Below the pieces are notes generated by a model, which made no database searches, was not told where the DNA came from, and saw only the letters and a list, made by a program, of their open reading frames with translations. Positions 52,151-61,475 of a stretch of DNA of 64,000 nt are shown here, one piece after another (the stretch's first letter is position 1; each line of letters begins with the position of its first letter). This stretch comes from an uncultured Chryseobacterium sp. (GTDB lineage: Bacteria; Bacteroidota; Bacteroidia; Flavobacteriales; Weeksellaceae): positions 1 to 64,000 of the forward strand of contig CAJYXJ010000027.1 in the NCBI GenBank assembly GCA_913778085.1. Reading direction: 5' to 3'. Made by a program: the position numbers and the translations under genes.

Positions 52151-52280
52151 TTAAACTTTATACAATCTTCTTTTAAATTAATTATAAACCCTTTTTCTTA
52201 AGCATATGCGGTTATGTTTGCACAACTTATGCCAACAGATGTTAAAAAACCGGGCAATCCTGCTAAAATAGTAAAAATAT

Positions 52281-53813
52281 TTATCTTCGCCTTCCTCCCA
52301 GGCCAAGCATTCCCAAAATTGCCTTAGCCCCTTCACGCATCAATGTACTGGTGAAGGTCCTGCCGGCTTTGCTCTGGAGAATCTGCTCAAACATTCCCGG
52401 CTCTTCTTTTACAGGCTTAGTTTTCTGGTTATTGACAGCTTCTACCTCCCGTGAAGCCTGCTCCATCCTTTTAACCAGCATTTCATAAGCCGACTCATTA
52501 TCAACCACTTTTTCATATTTGTCTACTAAAGCCGAACGGCCGGTCAATTCTGAAATTTCCGCATCGCTGAGGACATTCATCCGTGATTCCGGTGAAATCA
52601 GGTACGTATGTACCAACGGCGTTGGGATTCCCCTTTCATCCAGGGCTGTTACAAATGCTTCCCCGATTCCCAGGTTTTGTATTAAAGTTGAGGCATTGTA
52701 GAAATCCGTTGTCGGATAATTTTCCACCGCTTTTGAAATTTCCTTTTTATCCTTTGCGGTAAAACCTCTCAGCGCATGCTGAATTTTCAGTCCCAGCTGT
52801 GAAAGTACAGATTCCGGAACATCTCCGGGAATCTGTGTGATAAAATAAATCCCAACTCCTTTTGAACGGATCAGTTTCATCATTGTTTCGATCTGGCTAA
52901 CCAAAGCTTTGGAAGATTCGTCGAAGATGAGATGGGCTTCATCGATAAATAAAACCAGTTTCGGCTTTCCGCTGTCGCCTTCTTCCGGAAACGTCATGTA
53001 AATTTCCGCAAAAAGCGAAAGCATGAAGGTAGAAAACAGTTGGGGCTTGCTTTGAATATCCGCCACCCGCAGGATGTTTACCACGCCTTTGCCGTCCCTG
53101 GTCTGAAGAAGGTCATGAACATCGAAGCTCAGCTCCCCGAAAAAGCCGGAAGCCCCCTGCTGCTCCAATGCCACAATAGCCCGAAGGATAGCACCCAAAG
53201 ATGCCGGAGCAATAGAACCATAATTGGAGGACAGCTCCGCTTTTCCCTGCGGATTTTCAGTAACGTATTGAAGGACTTTTTTCAGGTCGTTCAGATCAAT
53301 CAGCGGAAGGCCTTTGTCATCGCAGTATTTAAATACAATCGACATGATGCTTTGCTGCGTTTCATTCAACTGTAAAATCTTACTTAGAAGTACCGGGCCA
53401 AATTCAGTAACGGTGGCTCTGAGCTTTACCCCCCTTTCCCCGGAAATAGTCATTAATTCTACAGGGAAAGCCTGCGGTTGGTAAGGCAGCTGTGTTTTGG
53501 CATACCGTTCCTGGATGGCCGGATTTTCCGTCCCTGCTTCAGCGATTCCCGAGAAATCTCCTTTGATATCAAGTACCAGTGAAGGAATCCCCTGATGGGA
53601 AAGCTGTTCTGCAAAGACCTGCAGTGTTTTGGTTTTACCCGTTCCCGTAGCACCGGCAATAAGCCCGTGACGGTTTACGGTTTTTAAAGGAATGGTAACA
53701 TTTACATCAGCAACCACTTCTCCATCCAGCATGCCCTTACCCAATATAATATGATCTCCTTTCGGATTATACCTTGCATTTAATTCTTCGATGAATTTTA
53801 TTTTATCTGCCAT
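52281..53813 (-). CDS. HerA-like ATPase (DUF853)
   Basis: The 510-residue protein is a HerA/FtsK-type P-loop ATPase of the DUF853 family, with Walker A AGATGTGKTKTLQVF (about 53-67), Walker B LVLFIDEAHLIF (about 285-296), and a RSKGVGIYFITQIPGDVPESVLSQLGLKIQHALRGFT segment (about 319-355). The C terminus ends in a glycine/arginine tail. Substrates and partners are not known; a role in DNA or protein translocation is inferred. It is a single-gene unit. Confidence 0.93.
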   Translation of the reverse strand: MADKIKFIEELNARYNPKGDHIILGKGMLDGEVVADVNVTIPLKTVNRHGLIAGATGTGKTKTLQVFAEQLSHQGIPSLVLDIKGDFSGIAEAGTENPAIQERYAKTQLPYQPQAFPVELMTISGERGVKLRATVTEFGPVLLSKILQLNETQQSIMSIVFKYCDDKGLPLIDLNDLKKVLQYVTENPQGKAELSSNYGSIAPASLGAILRAIVALEQQGASGFFGELSFDVHDLLQTRDGKGVVNILRVADIQSKPQLFSTFMLSLFAEIYMTFPEEGDSGKPKLVLFIDEAHLIFDESSKALVSQIETMMKLIRSKGVGIYFITQIPGDVPESVLSQLGLKIQHALRGFTAKDKKEISKAVENYPTTDFYNASTLIQNLGIGEAFVTALDERGIPTPLVHTYLISPESRMNVLSDAEISELTGRSALVDKYEKVVDNESAYEMLVKRMEQASREVEAVNNQKTKPVKEEPGMFEQILQSKAGRTFTSTLMREGAKAILGMLGLGGRRR

Positions 53814-54239
53814 TTGATTTTTTTAACTCATAAATATAAAGTTTTTATAAAATAGTTGTGCAGAAAAATATATTCAACGAAACGATATTCGTATTCATCT
53901 ACAAAAGGCCGCTCTAAAACATTAGAACCAACCTAATTGCTATTCTAAACATAACAATATTATCGTTCAAAACATGATTTTTTTCAGTAAAAAAAAGAAA
54001 TAAAAGGCATTTATGACATCTATTGCCTATAGAACTAATTCTATTCGTAGTAAACAATTGATTTTCTAAAATGGTCACAAGTATGCATACAGACTACACT
54101 TTTATAAAAAATAAATAGAAAAAAGTGGACTTAATATCAAAATTAGGTGAAATAATCCCGCTAAATCGTTCATAATTAACAATTTGGACATTTGATAAAA
54201 AGTGATATATTTGCAGCCTAAAACCCTTATCAAACTCAC
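53814..54239. other. Divergent intergenic region upstream of the GIGTxTP cluster
   Basis: These 426 very A+T-rich bases hold no coding frame. The only clear element is the -33/-7 promoter pair at its right end. Confidence 0.5.
54183..54213 (+). promoter_or_regulatory. Promoter of the GIGTxTP cluster (-33 TTTG, N19, TATATTTG)
   Basis: TTTG at 54183-54186 and TATATTTG at 54206-54213 are 19 bases apart, the Bacteroidota optimum. The ATG is at 54240. It is one of the best promoters in the window. Confidence 0.75.
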
Positions 54240-54842
54240 ATGAAAAAAACACTATTATTTGCGATCCTGTGCGTTTCCAGCTTTTCGTTCGCCCAAGTAG
54301 GGAATGTAGGTATAAATACAAAAACGCCGCGTGTCAAGCTTGATGTTGCCGGAACTTACAAAACCGGAAAAATTATCTCCGGAACCATCCCATCCGTTAC
54401 TGCTGTAGAAAAAGACCGTTATCTTCTGCTCAACCACACTATATCCGATAATACAGTGCAGAAAATTAATCCCGGACAGGCAAATGCCCCGGGGATTGCC
54501 AGTATCATAACATATTCATTAAATAACGTAAACGGTGACTGGGTAGAAAATTTTAACACGAAGATAAATTCAAACGATTATTCTCTGATGGTGCTGTCCG
54601 CTTATTTTAATCTGGATCTTTACGGAGGAAACATCGCAATTCCATCTTATGGAGTAAAAAGCGTAAATAACGAATGGCAGATTTACGCAGATTATTCTCA
54701 GGTTGCTCCTCAATCAAACGGGGTATGGACCATTGTATGTGCAGTATACCCTAAAACATATGTAAAAATATTCCCTGAACACGGACCTTTTAACCTTAAT
54801 GGCTCAACCACAGGATCAGACAATGCTCCTATTCTCCCATAA
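54240..54842 (+). CDS. Secreted GIGTxTP-type protein 1
   Basis: The 200-residue product has a signal peptide (about 1-19, SSFSFAQ) and then the stalk motif VGNVGINTKTPRVKLDVAGTYKTGK. This motif also begins many tail-fibre or endosialidase-chaperone proteins of flavobacteria, but no S74 peptidase domain follows here. The remaining 150 residues look beta-rich and resemble the two neighbours in order (opening stalk, central beta strands, Ala/Pro-rich end APILP). Function unknown; a surface fibre or adhesin is an inference. Confidence 0.75.
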   Translation: MKKTLLFAILCVSSFSFAQVGNVGINTKTPRVKLDVAGTYKTGKIISGTIPSVTAVEKDRYLLLNHTISDNTVQKINPGQANAPGIASIITYSLNNVNGDWVENFNTKINSNDYSLMVLSAYFNLDLYGGNIAIPSYGVKSVNNEWQIYADYSQVAPQSNGVWTIVCAVYPKTYVKIFPEHGPFNLNGSTTGSDNAPILP

Positions 54843-54853
54843 ATATTAATACT

Positions 54854-55492
54854 ATGAAAAAGAATTTCTTATTTATTTTCTTATTACTTTCAGGATTAAG
54901 TCTGGCTCAAGTCGGCATCGGCACGCAAACACCTACTGAAAAGCTTCAAGTGGCGGGAAGTGTGGCCATTGGACAATCCGTAACCATCGACCCGACAGCT
55001 TATGTGAATAACACATCAGGTTTTACTATTTTAGGAACCGACCCTTTGTCTTCTACCGTCGGAGGAAAAGTGCTGGCTATAGAGACCCTTTATACCCCTC
55101 TTATCGTACAGCCCTATTCTATCAGCAACATCTACAGGGATGACCTTAATGATATAAATCTCAATATCCCTAACGATAAATACTTTATTACCATCGCCAA
55201 TTTTGAAGCCATTCCGTCATCCGGAAATAACGGAATTTATTCTCCTATGGCCAACCCTGACAGCAATACCAACAGAGGTCATTTTACCATCAAGGTTTTC
55301 GAATCGGGACAGAGCTGGCATGTGAATATCGGTTATCCTACGCTTAATACACAGAACACTACGGACCGATATACCTATAATTTCGATATTATCATCTATT
55401 CAAAAAGATTTTTTAAAAACCTGGGAACTATAAATGTTGACTTTAACGGATCAAACAACGGATCCGCTACTGCGGCACCAACTGGAATCTAA
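54854..55492 (+). CDS. Secreted GIGTxTP-type protein 2
   Basis: The 212-residue product has a signal peptide (about 1-20, SGLSLAQ), then VGIGTQTPTEKLQVAGSVAIGQ and a beta-rich domain ending in a Gly/Asn/Ala-rich tail (SNNGSATAAPTGI). The mature region shares the pattern NDKYFITIANFEAIP with protein 3 (SKYYVVIGGFIV), suggesting a common fold. It lies 11 bases after the first gene, so it is co-transcribed. Function unknown. Confidence 0.78.
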   Translation: MKKNFLFIFLLLSGLSLAQVGIGTQTPTEKLQVAGSVAIGQSVTIDPTAYVNNTSGFTILGTDPLSSTVGGKVLAIETLYTPLIVQPYSISNIYRDDLNDINLNIPNDKYFITIANFEAIPSSGNNGIYSPMANPDSNTNRGHFTIKVFESGQSWHVNIGYPTLNTQNTTDRYTYNFDIIIYSKRFFKNLGTINVDFNGSNNGSATAAPTGI

Positions 55493-55508
55493 TACATCAT
55501 CAATTATC

Positions 55509-56156
55509 ATGAAAAATATTTTAGCCATAATCGCCTTGGTAGGTAATTTTTTAATCCTATCCGCTCAGACAAATGGAGTAGGAATCGGTACCACAACACC
55601 GACGCATACCCTGGAAGTGAATGGAAACACCAAACTCAGCGGAAATCTTTATTTTGAAGATCCGGGCACCTATACCGGAAGCTCTGCAGGTTCTTACTTT
55701 CTGGTAAGGGATAACAGCGATAATGTAATCAAAAGATATGTGCCTGCTACTTCCGAGTTCAGTGCCATCAACAGTACGGTATATTTTATCACCAACATCA
55801 GCACAAGCGGTGTGACCAATTTTGATACCGGTATCCCGGCAAGCAAATATTATGTGGTTATCGGAGGATTTATCGTAAGAGGGCAAAATAACGATTCAAA
55901 TATAAATATTACCCGGCCGAATAATCTTGGTGATTATATTCCTCAGTATTCAACCCGGTCATTTGTACAAAATGGTACCTGGAGAATACAATTTACACCA
56001 AACAACGGACGTGTATTTGACCGTGTTCCGGAAATCCGTCTCAGCATCAGTGCTTACCGTAGAGATATGCTTACCACGATCAACAGCCAGATCAGTTATG
56101 ACATGAATGCCGTAACCTCCGGAAATGCTTCAGTACCAGCACCGGTACTACCTTAA
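55509..56156 (+). CDS. Secreted GIGTxTP-type protein 3
   Basis: The 215-residue product starts at MKNILAIIALVGNF (55509; the frame is open upstream to 55434 into the previous gene). Signal peptide about 1-20, then VGIGTTTPTHTLEVNGNTKLSGNLYFEDPG and a central domain. It ends in the same proline-rich C-terminal style as protein 1 (APVLP). It is the last gene of the unit, and a terminator follows 25 bases later. Confidence 0.78.
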   Translation: MKNILAIIALVGNFLILSAQTNGVGIGTTTPTHTLEVNGNTKLSGNLYFEDPGTYTGSSAGSYFLVRDNSDNVIKRYVPATSEFSAINSTVYFITNISTSGVTNFDTGIPASKYYVVIGGFIVRGQNNDSNINITRPNNLGDYIPQYSTRSFVQNGTWRIQFTPNNGRVFDRVPEIRLSISAYRRDMLTTINSQISYDMNAVTSGNASVPAPVLP

Positions 56157-56181
56157 TAAGATCAGGATAAAATTTAATATA

Positions 56182-56215
56182 AAACATCGGAATGTGTATT
56201 CTGATGTTTTTTTGT
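56182..56215 (+). terminator. Terminator of the GIGTxTP cluster
   Basis: AAACATCGGAAT pairs with ATTCTGATGTTT (one G-U pair) around GTGT, followed by T7. Confidence 0.85.
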
Positions 56216-56426
56216 ATTTCAAAACAAGGGAAAGATCAAGATGCTGCAATCTTTATGGCTAAAATTGGTAAGCACAATTCCACAAATTTATCTACAGGCC
56301 TTAGAACAGTTTTATGCTTTATAGATTTATTCTATCAATATCCATTTTTTATTTTTGGTGGTATTAAGAAAATAAATCCGATTTTTGTATTTCAAATAAG
56401 AAACATTAAACGGATACAATCACAGA

Positions 56427-57836
56427 ATGAAAGTCGAACAAATATACACAGGATGCCTGGCTCAGGGTGCGTACTACATCGTATCCGAAAATGAAGCCGC
56501 GATCATCGATCCGCTCCGGGAGGTAACGCCTTACCTGGACCGGCTGGAAAAAGACAAGGTTACTTTAAAATATATCTTTGAAACCCATTTTCATGCAGAT
56601 TTCGTCTCAGGACACCTGGATCTGAGCAAAAAAACGGGCGCACCAGTCGTATACGGACCTACGGCACAGCCTGAATTTGAGGCTATTATTGCGGAAGACC
56701 TTCAAATATTTGAAATCGGAAAGGTTAAGATCAAAGTTCTTCATACCCCGGGTCACACCCTGGAAAGTACCACCTATCTGCTGATTGACGAAAACGGTAC
56801 CGAAACGGCTATTTTTACGGGGGACACCCTGTTTTTAGGAGACGTAGGAAGACCGGATCTTGCCCAGAAAGCAGGCAGCCTCACCCAGGAAGACCTTGCA
56901 GGCATTTTATACGACAGCCTGCAGACGAAGATTATGCCTTTGGATGACAATATAACAGTATATCCGGCACACGGCGCAGGTTCAGCATGCGGAAAAAATA
57001 TGCAGAAAGAAACCGTAGATATCCTGGGTAATCAGAAAAAGACGAATTATGCCTTAAATCAGCCGGATAAAGCATCTTTCGTGCGAGAAGTGCTGGATGG
57101 CTTAACTGCTCCCCCAAAATATTTCGGGATGAATGTCGCCTTAAACAAAGGCGGATATGAAAGCCTTGATTCCGTAATGGACAAAGGGCTTACTCCGGTT
57201 TCGGCGGAAGATTTTGAAGCTTACGCAGAAGAAACGGGAGCCTTGATTTTAGATACGAGAAATCCTGGAGAATTCTGCAAAGGATTTATCCCGAATTCCA
57301 TCAATATCGGCCTGAAGGGTGATTTCGCCCCTTGGGTAGGCACACTGGTTGTCGATGTTAAGCATCCTTTGTTATTGGTTGTTGAAGAAGGAACCGAGGA
57401 AGAGGCCATAACCAGACTGAGCCGCGTAGGATTCGACAATGTACAGGGCTATCTGAAAGGCGGTTTTGAAGCCTGGAAAAACAGTGGCAGGGAAACGGAT
57501 GAGGTATACCGGATTTCTCCGGAAGAATTTTCACAACAGTTTACGGTAGATTCAAAAGTAATTGATGTACGCAAGATTTCCGAATATTCTGCGGAACACA
57601 TCGATAACGCTTATAATAAGCCACTGGATACCATCAGCGATTGGGTGAAAACCATCGATGATGCCGAACATTTTTTCCTGCACTGCGCAGGAGGATACCG
57701 GAGCATGATTGCGGCAAGTATCCTGAATTCGCACGGAATCCGGAATTTTACGGAAATAGAAGGCGGCTTCGGAGCCATTAAAAAAACCGGCAGTTTACCA
57801 ACATCAGATTTTATCTGTCAGTCAAAAGTAATCTAA
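56427..57836 (+). CDS. Persulfide-dioxygenase-like hydrolase fused to two rhodanese domains
   Basis: The 469-residue protein has an N-terminal ETHE1-type metallo-beta-lactamase fold. Its likely iron ligands are His54 (in THFHAD), His110 (PGHTLES) and Asp133 (FTGDTLF). Two rhodanese domains follow. The first (about 265-355, LILDTRNPGEF) lacks a cysteine in its active loop (VVEEGTEEEA); the second (about 365-460) has Cys420 in LHCAGGYRS. Such fusions oxidise glutathione persulfide to sulfite and move sulfane sulfur. It lies upstream of thioredoxin, with a 157-base gap. Confidence 0.92.
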   Translation: MKVEQIYTGCLAQGAYYIVSENEAAIIDPLREVTPYLDRLEKDKVTLKYIFETHFHADFVSGHLDLSKKTGAPVVYGPTAQPEFEAIIAEDLQIFEIGKVKIKVLHTPGHTLESTTYLLIDENGTETAIFTGDTLFLGDVGRPDLAQKAGSLTQEDLAGILYDSLQTKIMPLDDNITVYPAHGAGSACGKNMQKETVDILGNQKKTNYALNQPDKASFVREVLDGLTAPPKYFGMNVALNKGGYESLDSVMDKGLTPVSAEDFEAYAEETGALILDTRNPGEFCKGFIPNSINIGLKGDFAPWVGTLVVDVKHPLLLVVEEGTEEEAITRLSRVGFDNVQGYLKGGFEAWKNSGRETDEVYRISPEEFSQQFTVDSKVIDVRKISEYSAEHIDNAYNKPLDTISDWVKTIDDAEHFFLHCAGGYRSMIAASILNSHGIRNFTEIEGGFGAIKKTGSLPTSDFICQSKVI

Positions 57837-57993
57837 AATGGAATTATTTTTGCAATAATTCTAATGCATAACAAATTCAATACACTTTAGTTTGTAAAAC
57901 GGATTTAAAACACCTTTCTGATAACTTCGGATGATTTTAAGTGATTTAAATTTTATAAACTAAAGTGTTTCTTTTTAACTAAAAACCAATCTT

Positions 57994-58293
57994 ATGTCAC
58001 AAAAATTTCAGGAAATCATCGATTCCGAAAGGCCGGTTCTGATCGACTTTTTTGCCACCTGGTGCCAGCCGTGCAAAGTACAGTCATCCGTATTAAATAC
58101 TGTAAAAGAAAACGTCGGCGAAAATGCCAGAATCATCAAAGTGGATGTTGATCAGTATCCCGCATTGGCCAACCAATATGGGGTGCGCGGAGTTCCTACC
58201 CTGGCGATCTTTAAGAAAGGAGAAATGCTATGGAAAGAAAGCGGCGTGCATGATGTAAATACTTTAACTCAGCTTTTAAAAGAGTATGCTTAA
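57994..58293 (+). CDS. trxA: Thioredoxin
   Basis: The 99-residue protein has the active site WCQPCK (Cys24, Cys27) and cis-proline VPTL (about residue 69). Gln between the cysteines replaces the usual Gly, a variant common in flavobacteria. It reduces disulfides in the cytoplasm. No signal peptide is present. It follows the persulfide-dioxygenase fusion in the same direction. Confidence 0.95.
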   Translation: MSQKFQEIIDSERPVLIDFFATWCQPCKVQSSVLNTVKENVGENARIIKVDVDQYPALANQYGVRGVPTLAIFKKGEMLWKESGVHDVNTLTQLLKEYA

Positions 58294-58302
58294 ATAAAGG
58301 CT

Positions 58303-58342
58303 AAGGCTGAGACTGAGGCTCTTGAATCCCAATCTCAGCCTT
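58303..58342. terminator. Hairpin between convergent trxA and nitrilase genes
   Basis: AAGGCTGAGA (58303-58312) pairs perfectly with TCTCAGCCTT (58333-58342). There is no clear T run, so the termination strength is uncertain. Confidence 0.45.
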
Positions 58343-58347
58343 ACTCA

Positions 58348-59100
58348 TCACAATTCAATTAAAAAAGAATCGCGGTCATTCAGGAACCGGAAATGATTTC
58401 TGAATTCTTCCAGTTCTTCCAAATTCAATTCCGCTGTAACGAAATTACTATTTTTATTAGATATCTCAGTTCCGTCTGCAAAAAAGCAATGGGAGCTTTC
58501 CTGATAAAACAGGTCATTTCCATCGGTTCCGATGCGGTTTAACCCAAAAACAAAAGCCAGGTTTTCAATCGCCCTCGCTTTCAGCAGATGTTCCCAGGCG
58601 CCTACTCTTTTTTCAGGCCAGTTCGCCACATACAAAATAGCATCATAATCATCATTATTTCTTGCAAAAACAGGAAAACGAAGATCGTAGCATACCTGCA
58701 GCAATACCCTGAATCCTTTGTAGTTTACAATTACCCTTTCCTTTCCCGGACTATATACTTTATCCTCTCCAGAAAAGGAAAACAAATGTCTTTTATCGTA
58801 GAAATCCACCTTTGAATCGGGATGTACGAAATACATCCTGTTGTAAAAACGGCCATTGTCTTCTACAGGAGCACTTCCGCAGAATGCTGCATTCTTTTCA
58901 TTCGCTATTTTTCTGAGGAATTCCAGAGACTCCAGGTTCCGGTCGGAAACTTCTGAAGCATCCATGCAGAAACCGGTGGAAAACATTTCCGGGAGCAGAA
59001 AGAGATCGGCTTCCTGATGCTGTAATTCTTTTTCAATAAGCTGAAAGTTTTCCGCTTTATTTTTCCAGACAATATCCAGATTCAGTCCTGTAATCTTCAT
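58348..59100 (-). CDS. Nitrilase-superfamily amidase (YafV / omega-amidase type)
   Basis: The 250-residue protein has the Glu-Lys-Cys triad of the nitrilase fold: E in LLPEMFSTGF (about 40), K in FYDKRHLFS (about 105) and C in LLQVCYDLRFPVFAR (about 137). The WPEKRVGAWEHLLKARAIEN segment matches the YafV/Nit2-like omega-amidase group that hydrolyses alpha-ketoglutaramate or similar. It is a single-gene unit, divergent from the next gene. Confidence 0.93.
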   Translation of the reverse strand: MKITGLNLDIVWKNKAENFQLIEKELQHQEADLFLLPEMFSTGFCMDASEVSDRNLESLEFLRKIANEKNAAFCGSAPVEDNGRFYNRMYFVHPDSKVDFYDKRHLFSFSGEDKVYSPGKERVIVNYKGFRVLLQVCYDLRFPVFARNNDDYDAILYVANWPEKRVGAWEHLLKARAIENLAFVFGLNRIGTDGNDLFYQESSHCFFADGTEISNKNSNFVTAELNLEELEEFRNHFRFLNDRDSFLIEL

Positions 59101-59230
59101 AAACTTTGTTAAAAAACTTCCATAAAAATACGATTTTCCAATGATTTCGGTTTTATTTTTGTTGAAGATGTTTTGCTTTTAAACAACATCATATCTTTTA
59201 GCCGGATAATAACAATTAAAAAATAAATTT

Positions 59231-59671
59231 ATGAAGAAACTGGTTTTTATGCTGATGCTGGTTTTTGCCGGTACGGCGGCAGATGCTCAGGCCTGGACAG
59301 GGAAAGGGGATCAGAAAATCAATGCCGGGCTGAGTGCCTGGGGATACGGCACGGGACTTACCGGAACTTATGATTACGGCTTAAACGGACTGATTTCCGT
59401 AGGAGCCGGGCTGAATGTTTATTTCGACAATTACAAGGACAATGATGATGAAAACCGCGTCTTCGCTTTCGGAAGGGTGAATTTCCACCTGAAAGATGCC
59501 CTGCAGCTGCCTGAAAAGCTGGATGTCTATCCTGGAGTTGATGTAGGGGTTGTGGGAAGGAATTTCGGACTTGGGGCACATATCGGCGCCAGGTACTTTT
59601 TCACCGAGAGAATCGGCGTTTTCGCCGAAGTCGGTAACAATGGCAGTCTCGGGGTTTCCATTAATTTATAA
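59231..59671 (+). CDS. Outer-membrane beta-barrel-like protein (DUF6646)
   Basis: The 146-residue product has a signal peptide (about 1-20, TAADAQ) and a mature part with alternating strands rich in glycine and aromatic residues (INAGLSAWGYGTGLTGTYDYGLNGLISVGAGLNVYF). This suggests a small eight-strand outer-membrane barrel. I recall it as DUF6646, from memory. Function unknown. A terminator follows. Confidence 0.82.
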   Translation: MKKLVFMLMLVFAGTAADAQAWTGKGDQKINAGLSAWGYGTGLTGTYDYGLNGLISVGAGLNVYFDNYKDNDDENRVFAFGRVNFHLKDALQLPEKLDVYPGVDVGVVGRNFGLGAHIGARYFFTERIGVFAEVGNNGSLGVSINL

Positions 59672-59692
59672 CAGATCATTGCTTTATATGAC

Positions 59693-59722
59693 AAAGCTTC
59701 CCGTTTCGGGAGGCTTTTTTAT
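59693..59722 (+). terminator. Terminator of the DUF6646 gene
   Basis: AAAGCTTCCCG pairs with CGGGAGGCTTT (one G-U pair) around TTT, followed by T6. Confidence 0.85.
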
Positions 59723-59752
59723 TTGGCATAGTTTTGAGAATTGTTACCTTTG
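59722..59752 (+). promoter_or_regulatory. Promoter of rseP (-33 TTTG, N19, TACCTTTG)
   Basis: TTTG at 59722-59725 and TACCTTTG at 59745-59752 are 19 bases apart; ATG is at 59776. Confidence 0.7.
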
Positions 59753-59775
59753 CAAATTAAACATACAAAGCATTA

Positions 59776-61125
59776 ATGGAAATAGCAATCAAACTGTTTC
59801 AATTTATATTGAGCATTTCTATCCTGGTCATCCTTCACGAACTTGGGCATTTCTTACCCGCCAAATGGTTCAAGACCAAAGTTGAAAAATTCTATCTTTT
59901 CTTCGATCCGTGGTTTTCTCTGGTAAAGAAAAAAGTGGGCGAAACCGAATACGGGATCGGCTGGCTTCCTTTCGGGGGATACGTAAAGATCGCCGGAATG
60001 GTGGATGAAAGTATGGATACCGAACAATTGAAGCAGCCGGCACAGCCTTGGGAATTCAGGGCAAAACCGGCCTGGCAGAGACTAATTATTATGCTGGGAG
60101 GAGTTACGGTAAACTTTTTCCTGGCCTGGATTATCTACAGCTGCCTGTCTCTCTTCAACGGGGAAATGTATACTGATCTTACGAAATTCAATAATGGCAT
60201 CGGCGTAACGGAAGCCGGTAAAAAAATGGGCTTCCAAAGCGGTGATAAAATCATCAGTATCGATGGCAAACCTGCAGAAAGACTGGAGAATGCCTCGATC
60301 AATATTCTTTTGGGCGACCATGTAACCGTACTCAGAAATGGGAAGGAAGTTACATTCCCGATTGAAAAGGAAGGTGTAGCAGAAGTCTTAAAACAAAAAG
60401 AGGCCAAATTATACATCACTCCGAGATTCCCGATGATCATCGATTCTCTGGCAAGCCCGGCATCGAAAGCATCAGGTTTGGCTAAAGGCGATAAAGTAGT
60501 AGCCGTAAATGGGAAACCGACTCCTTTTTTCGACGAAGTAAGCACTGTACTATCTGAAAATAAAGGGAAGACCATTGCTATCGAAGTTCTGCGAAACGGA
60601 AAGCAGGAAACCTTTAATGCAGCTGTTGATAAAGCCGGTAAACTGGGGGTTGGGGTAGATCAGAAAGCACTGGCGGCTGTAGTAACGGATAAAAAATATT
60701 CTTTTGGGGAAGCAATTCCAAGAGGTTTTGAAAGAACCATCGAGGCTTTAACCATGCAGGTAAAACAGTTCAAAATCATGTTTAATTCTAAAATCCAGGG
60801 ATACAAAAACGTCGGCGGACCTATTGCCATCGTTAAAAACATGCCTGTTGACAGAGCTGCAGACGGTGGTATTTCGATCAACTGGGCGGCCTTCTGGAGC
60901 TTTACGGCAATGTTCTCCGTATGGCTGGCATTCCTGAATTTAATTCCAATTCCAGGACTGGATGGCGGACATGTTCTTTTCACTCTATATGAAATGATCG
61001 TAGGCAAACCGGTTCCTCAGAAAGTGCTTGAAAACGCACAGATGATCGGGGTTATCTTCCTGTTAGGCTTGATGTTAGTGATTTTCGGGAGTGACATCTT
61101 TAAGATTTTCGCAGGGAAATTATAA
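59776..61125 (+). CDS. rseP: RIP metalloprotease RseP
   Basis: RseP is a site-2 protease of the inner membrane that cleaves anti-sigma factors and signal-peptide remnants. The 449 residues include the zinc motif HELGH (His21, Glu22, His25) in the first membrane helix, two PDZ domains (about 140-205 and 215-285) and the C-terminal LDGGHV motif near residue 398 in a late membrane helix. It has its own promoter, with no rseA-like partner nearby. Confidence 0.95.
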   Translation: MEIAIKLFQFILSISILVILHELGHFLPAKWFKTKVEKFYLFFDPWFSLVKKKVGETEYGIGWLPFGGYVKIAGMVDESMDTEQLKQPAQPWEFRAKPAWQRLIIMLGGVTVNFFLAWIIYSCLSLFNGEMYTDLTKFNNGIGVTEAGKKMGFQSGDKIISIDGKPAERLENASINILLGDHVTVLRNGKEVTFPIEKEGVAEVLKQKEAKLYITPRFPMIIDSLASPASKASGLAKGDKVVAVNGKPTPFFDEVSTVLSENKGKTIAIEVLRNGKQETFNAAVDKAGKLGVGVDQKALAAVVTDKKYSFGEAIPRGFERTIEALTMQVKQFKIMFNSKIQGYKNVGGPIAIVKNMPVDRAADGGISINWAAFWSFTAMFSVWLAFLNLIPIPGLDGGHVLFTLYEMIVGKPVPQKVLENAQMIGVIFLLGLMLVIFGSDIFKIFAGKL

Positions 61126-61151
61126 TTTTTTTCATTTTTAATAAAAAAATA

Positions 61152-61184
61152 TTTGCAGGGTATAAATATTCGTCCTATATTTGC
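61152..61184 (+). promoter_or_regulatory. Promoter of tRNA-Asn copy 1
   Basis: TTTG at 61152-61155, a 20-base spacer, and TATATTTGC at 61176-61184. The box context TATATTTGCACCACT is identical in copy 2. Confidence 0.75.
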
Positions 61185-61205
61185 ACCACTTAAAACAAAG
61201 GACAT

Positions 61206-61279
61206 TCCTCCTTAGCTCAGTTGGTTAGAGCATCTGACTGTTAATCAGAGGGTCGCTGGTTCGAGCCCAGCAGGAGGAG
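61206..61279 (+). tRNA. tRNA-Asn (GTT), copy 1
   Basis: The acceptor stem TCCTCCT/AGGAGGA closes a 74-base cloverleaf with discriminator G. D arm GCTC...GAGC and T arm with TTCGAGC are intact. The anticodon loop CTGTTAA gives GTT (61240-61242) for asparagine. CCA is not encoded. Confidence 0.97.
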
Positions 61280-61284
61280 CAAAA

Positions 61285-61315
61285 AAGACTTACAGCAATG
61301 TAGGTCTTTTTTTAT
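61285..61315 (+). terminator. Terminator of tRNA-Asn copy 1
   Basis: AAAGACTTACA pairs with TGTAGGTCTTT (one G-U pair) around a GCAA loop, followed by T7. Confidence 0.8.
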
Positions 61316-61421
61316 TTGGTTTGAATTGAAATTTTTTAGCAATTTAATTAATTGATAAATAGTGGAATAAGCTACAAATCCGATGAACACAGGAAAAATA
61401 TCAATATTTTTAAAATAAAAA

Positions 61422-61454
61422 TTTGTGTAATCGCAATATTCCTTTTATATTTGC
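61422..61454 (+). promoter_or_regulatory. Promoter of tRNA-Asn copy 2
   Basis: TTTG at 61422-61425, a 20-base spacer, and TATATTTGC at 61446-61454, the same layout as copy 1. Confidence 0.75.
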
Positions 61455-61475
61455 ACCACTCCAATAGAGGAAAAT

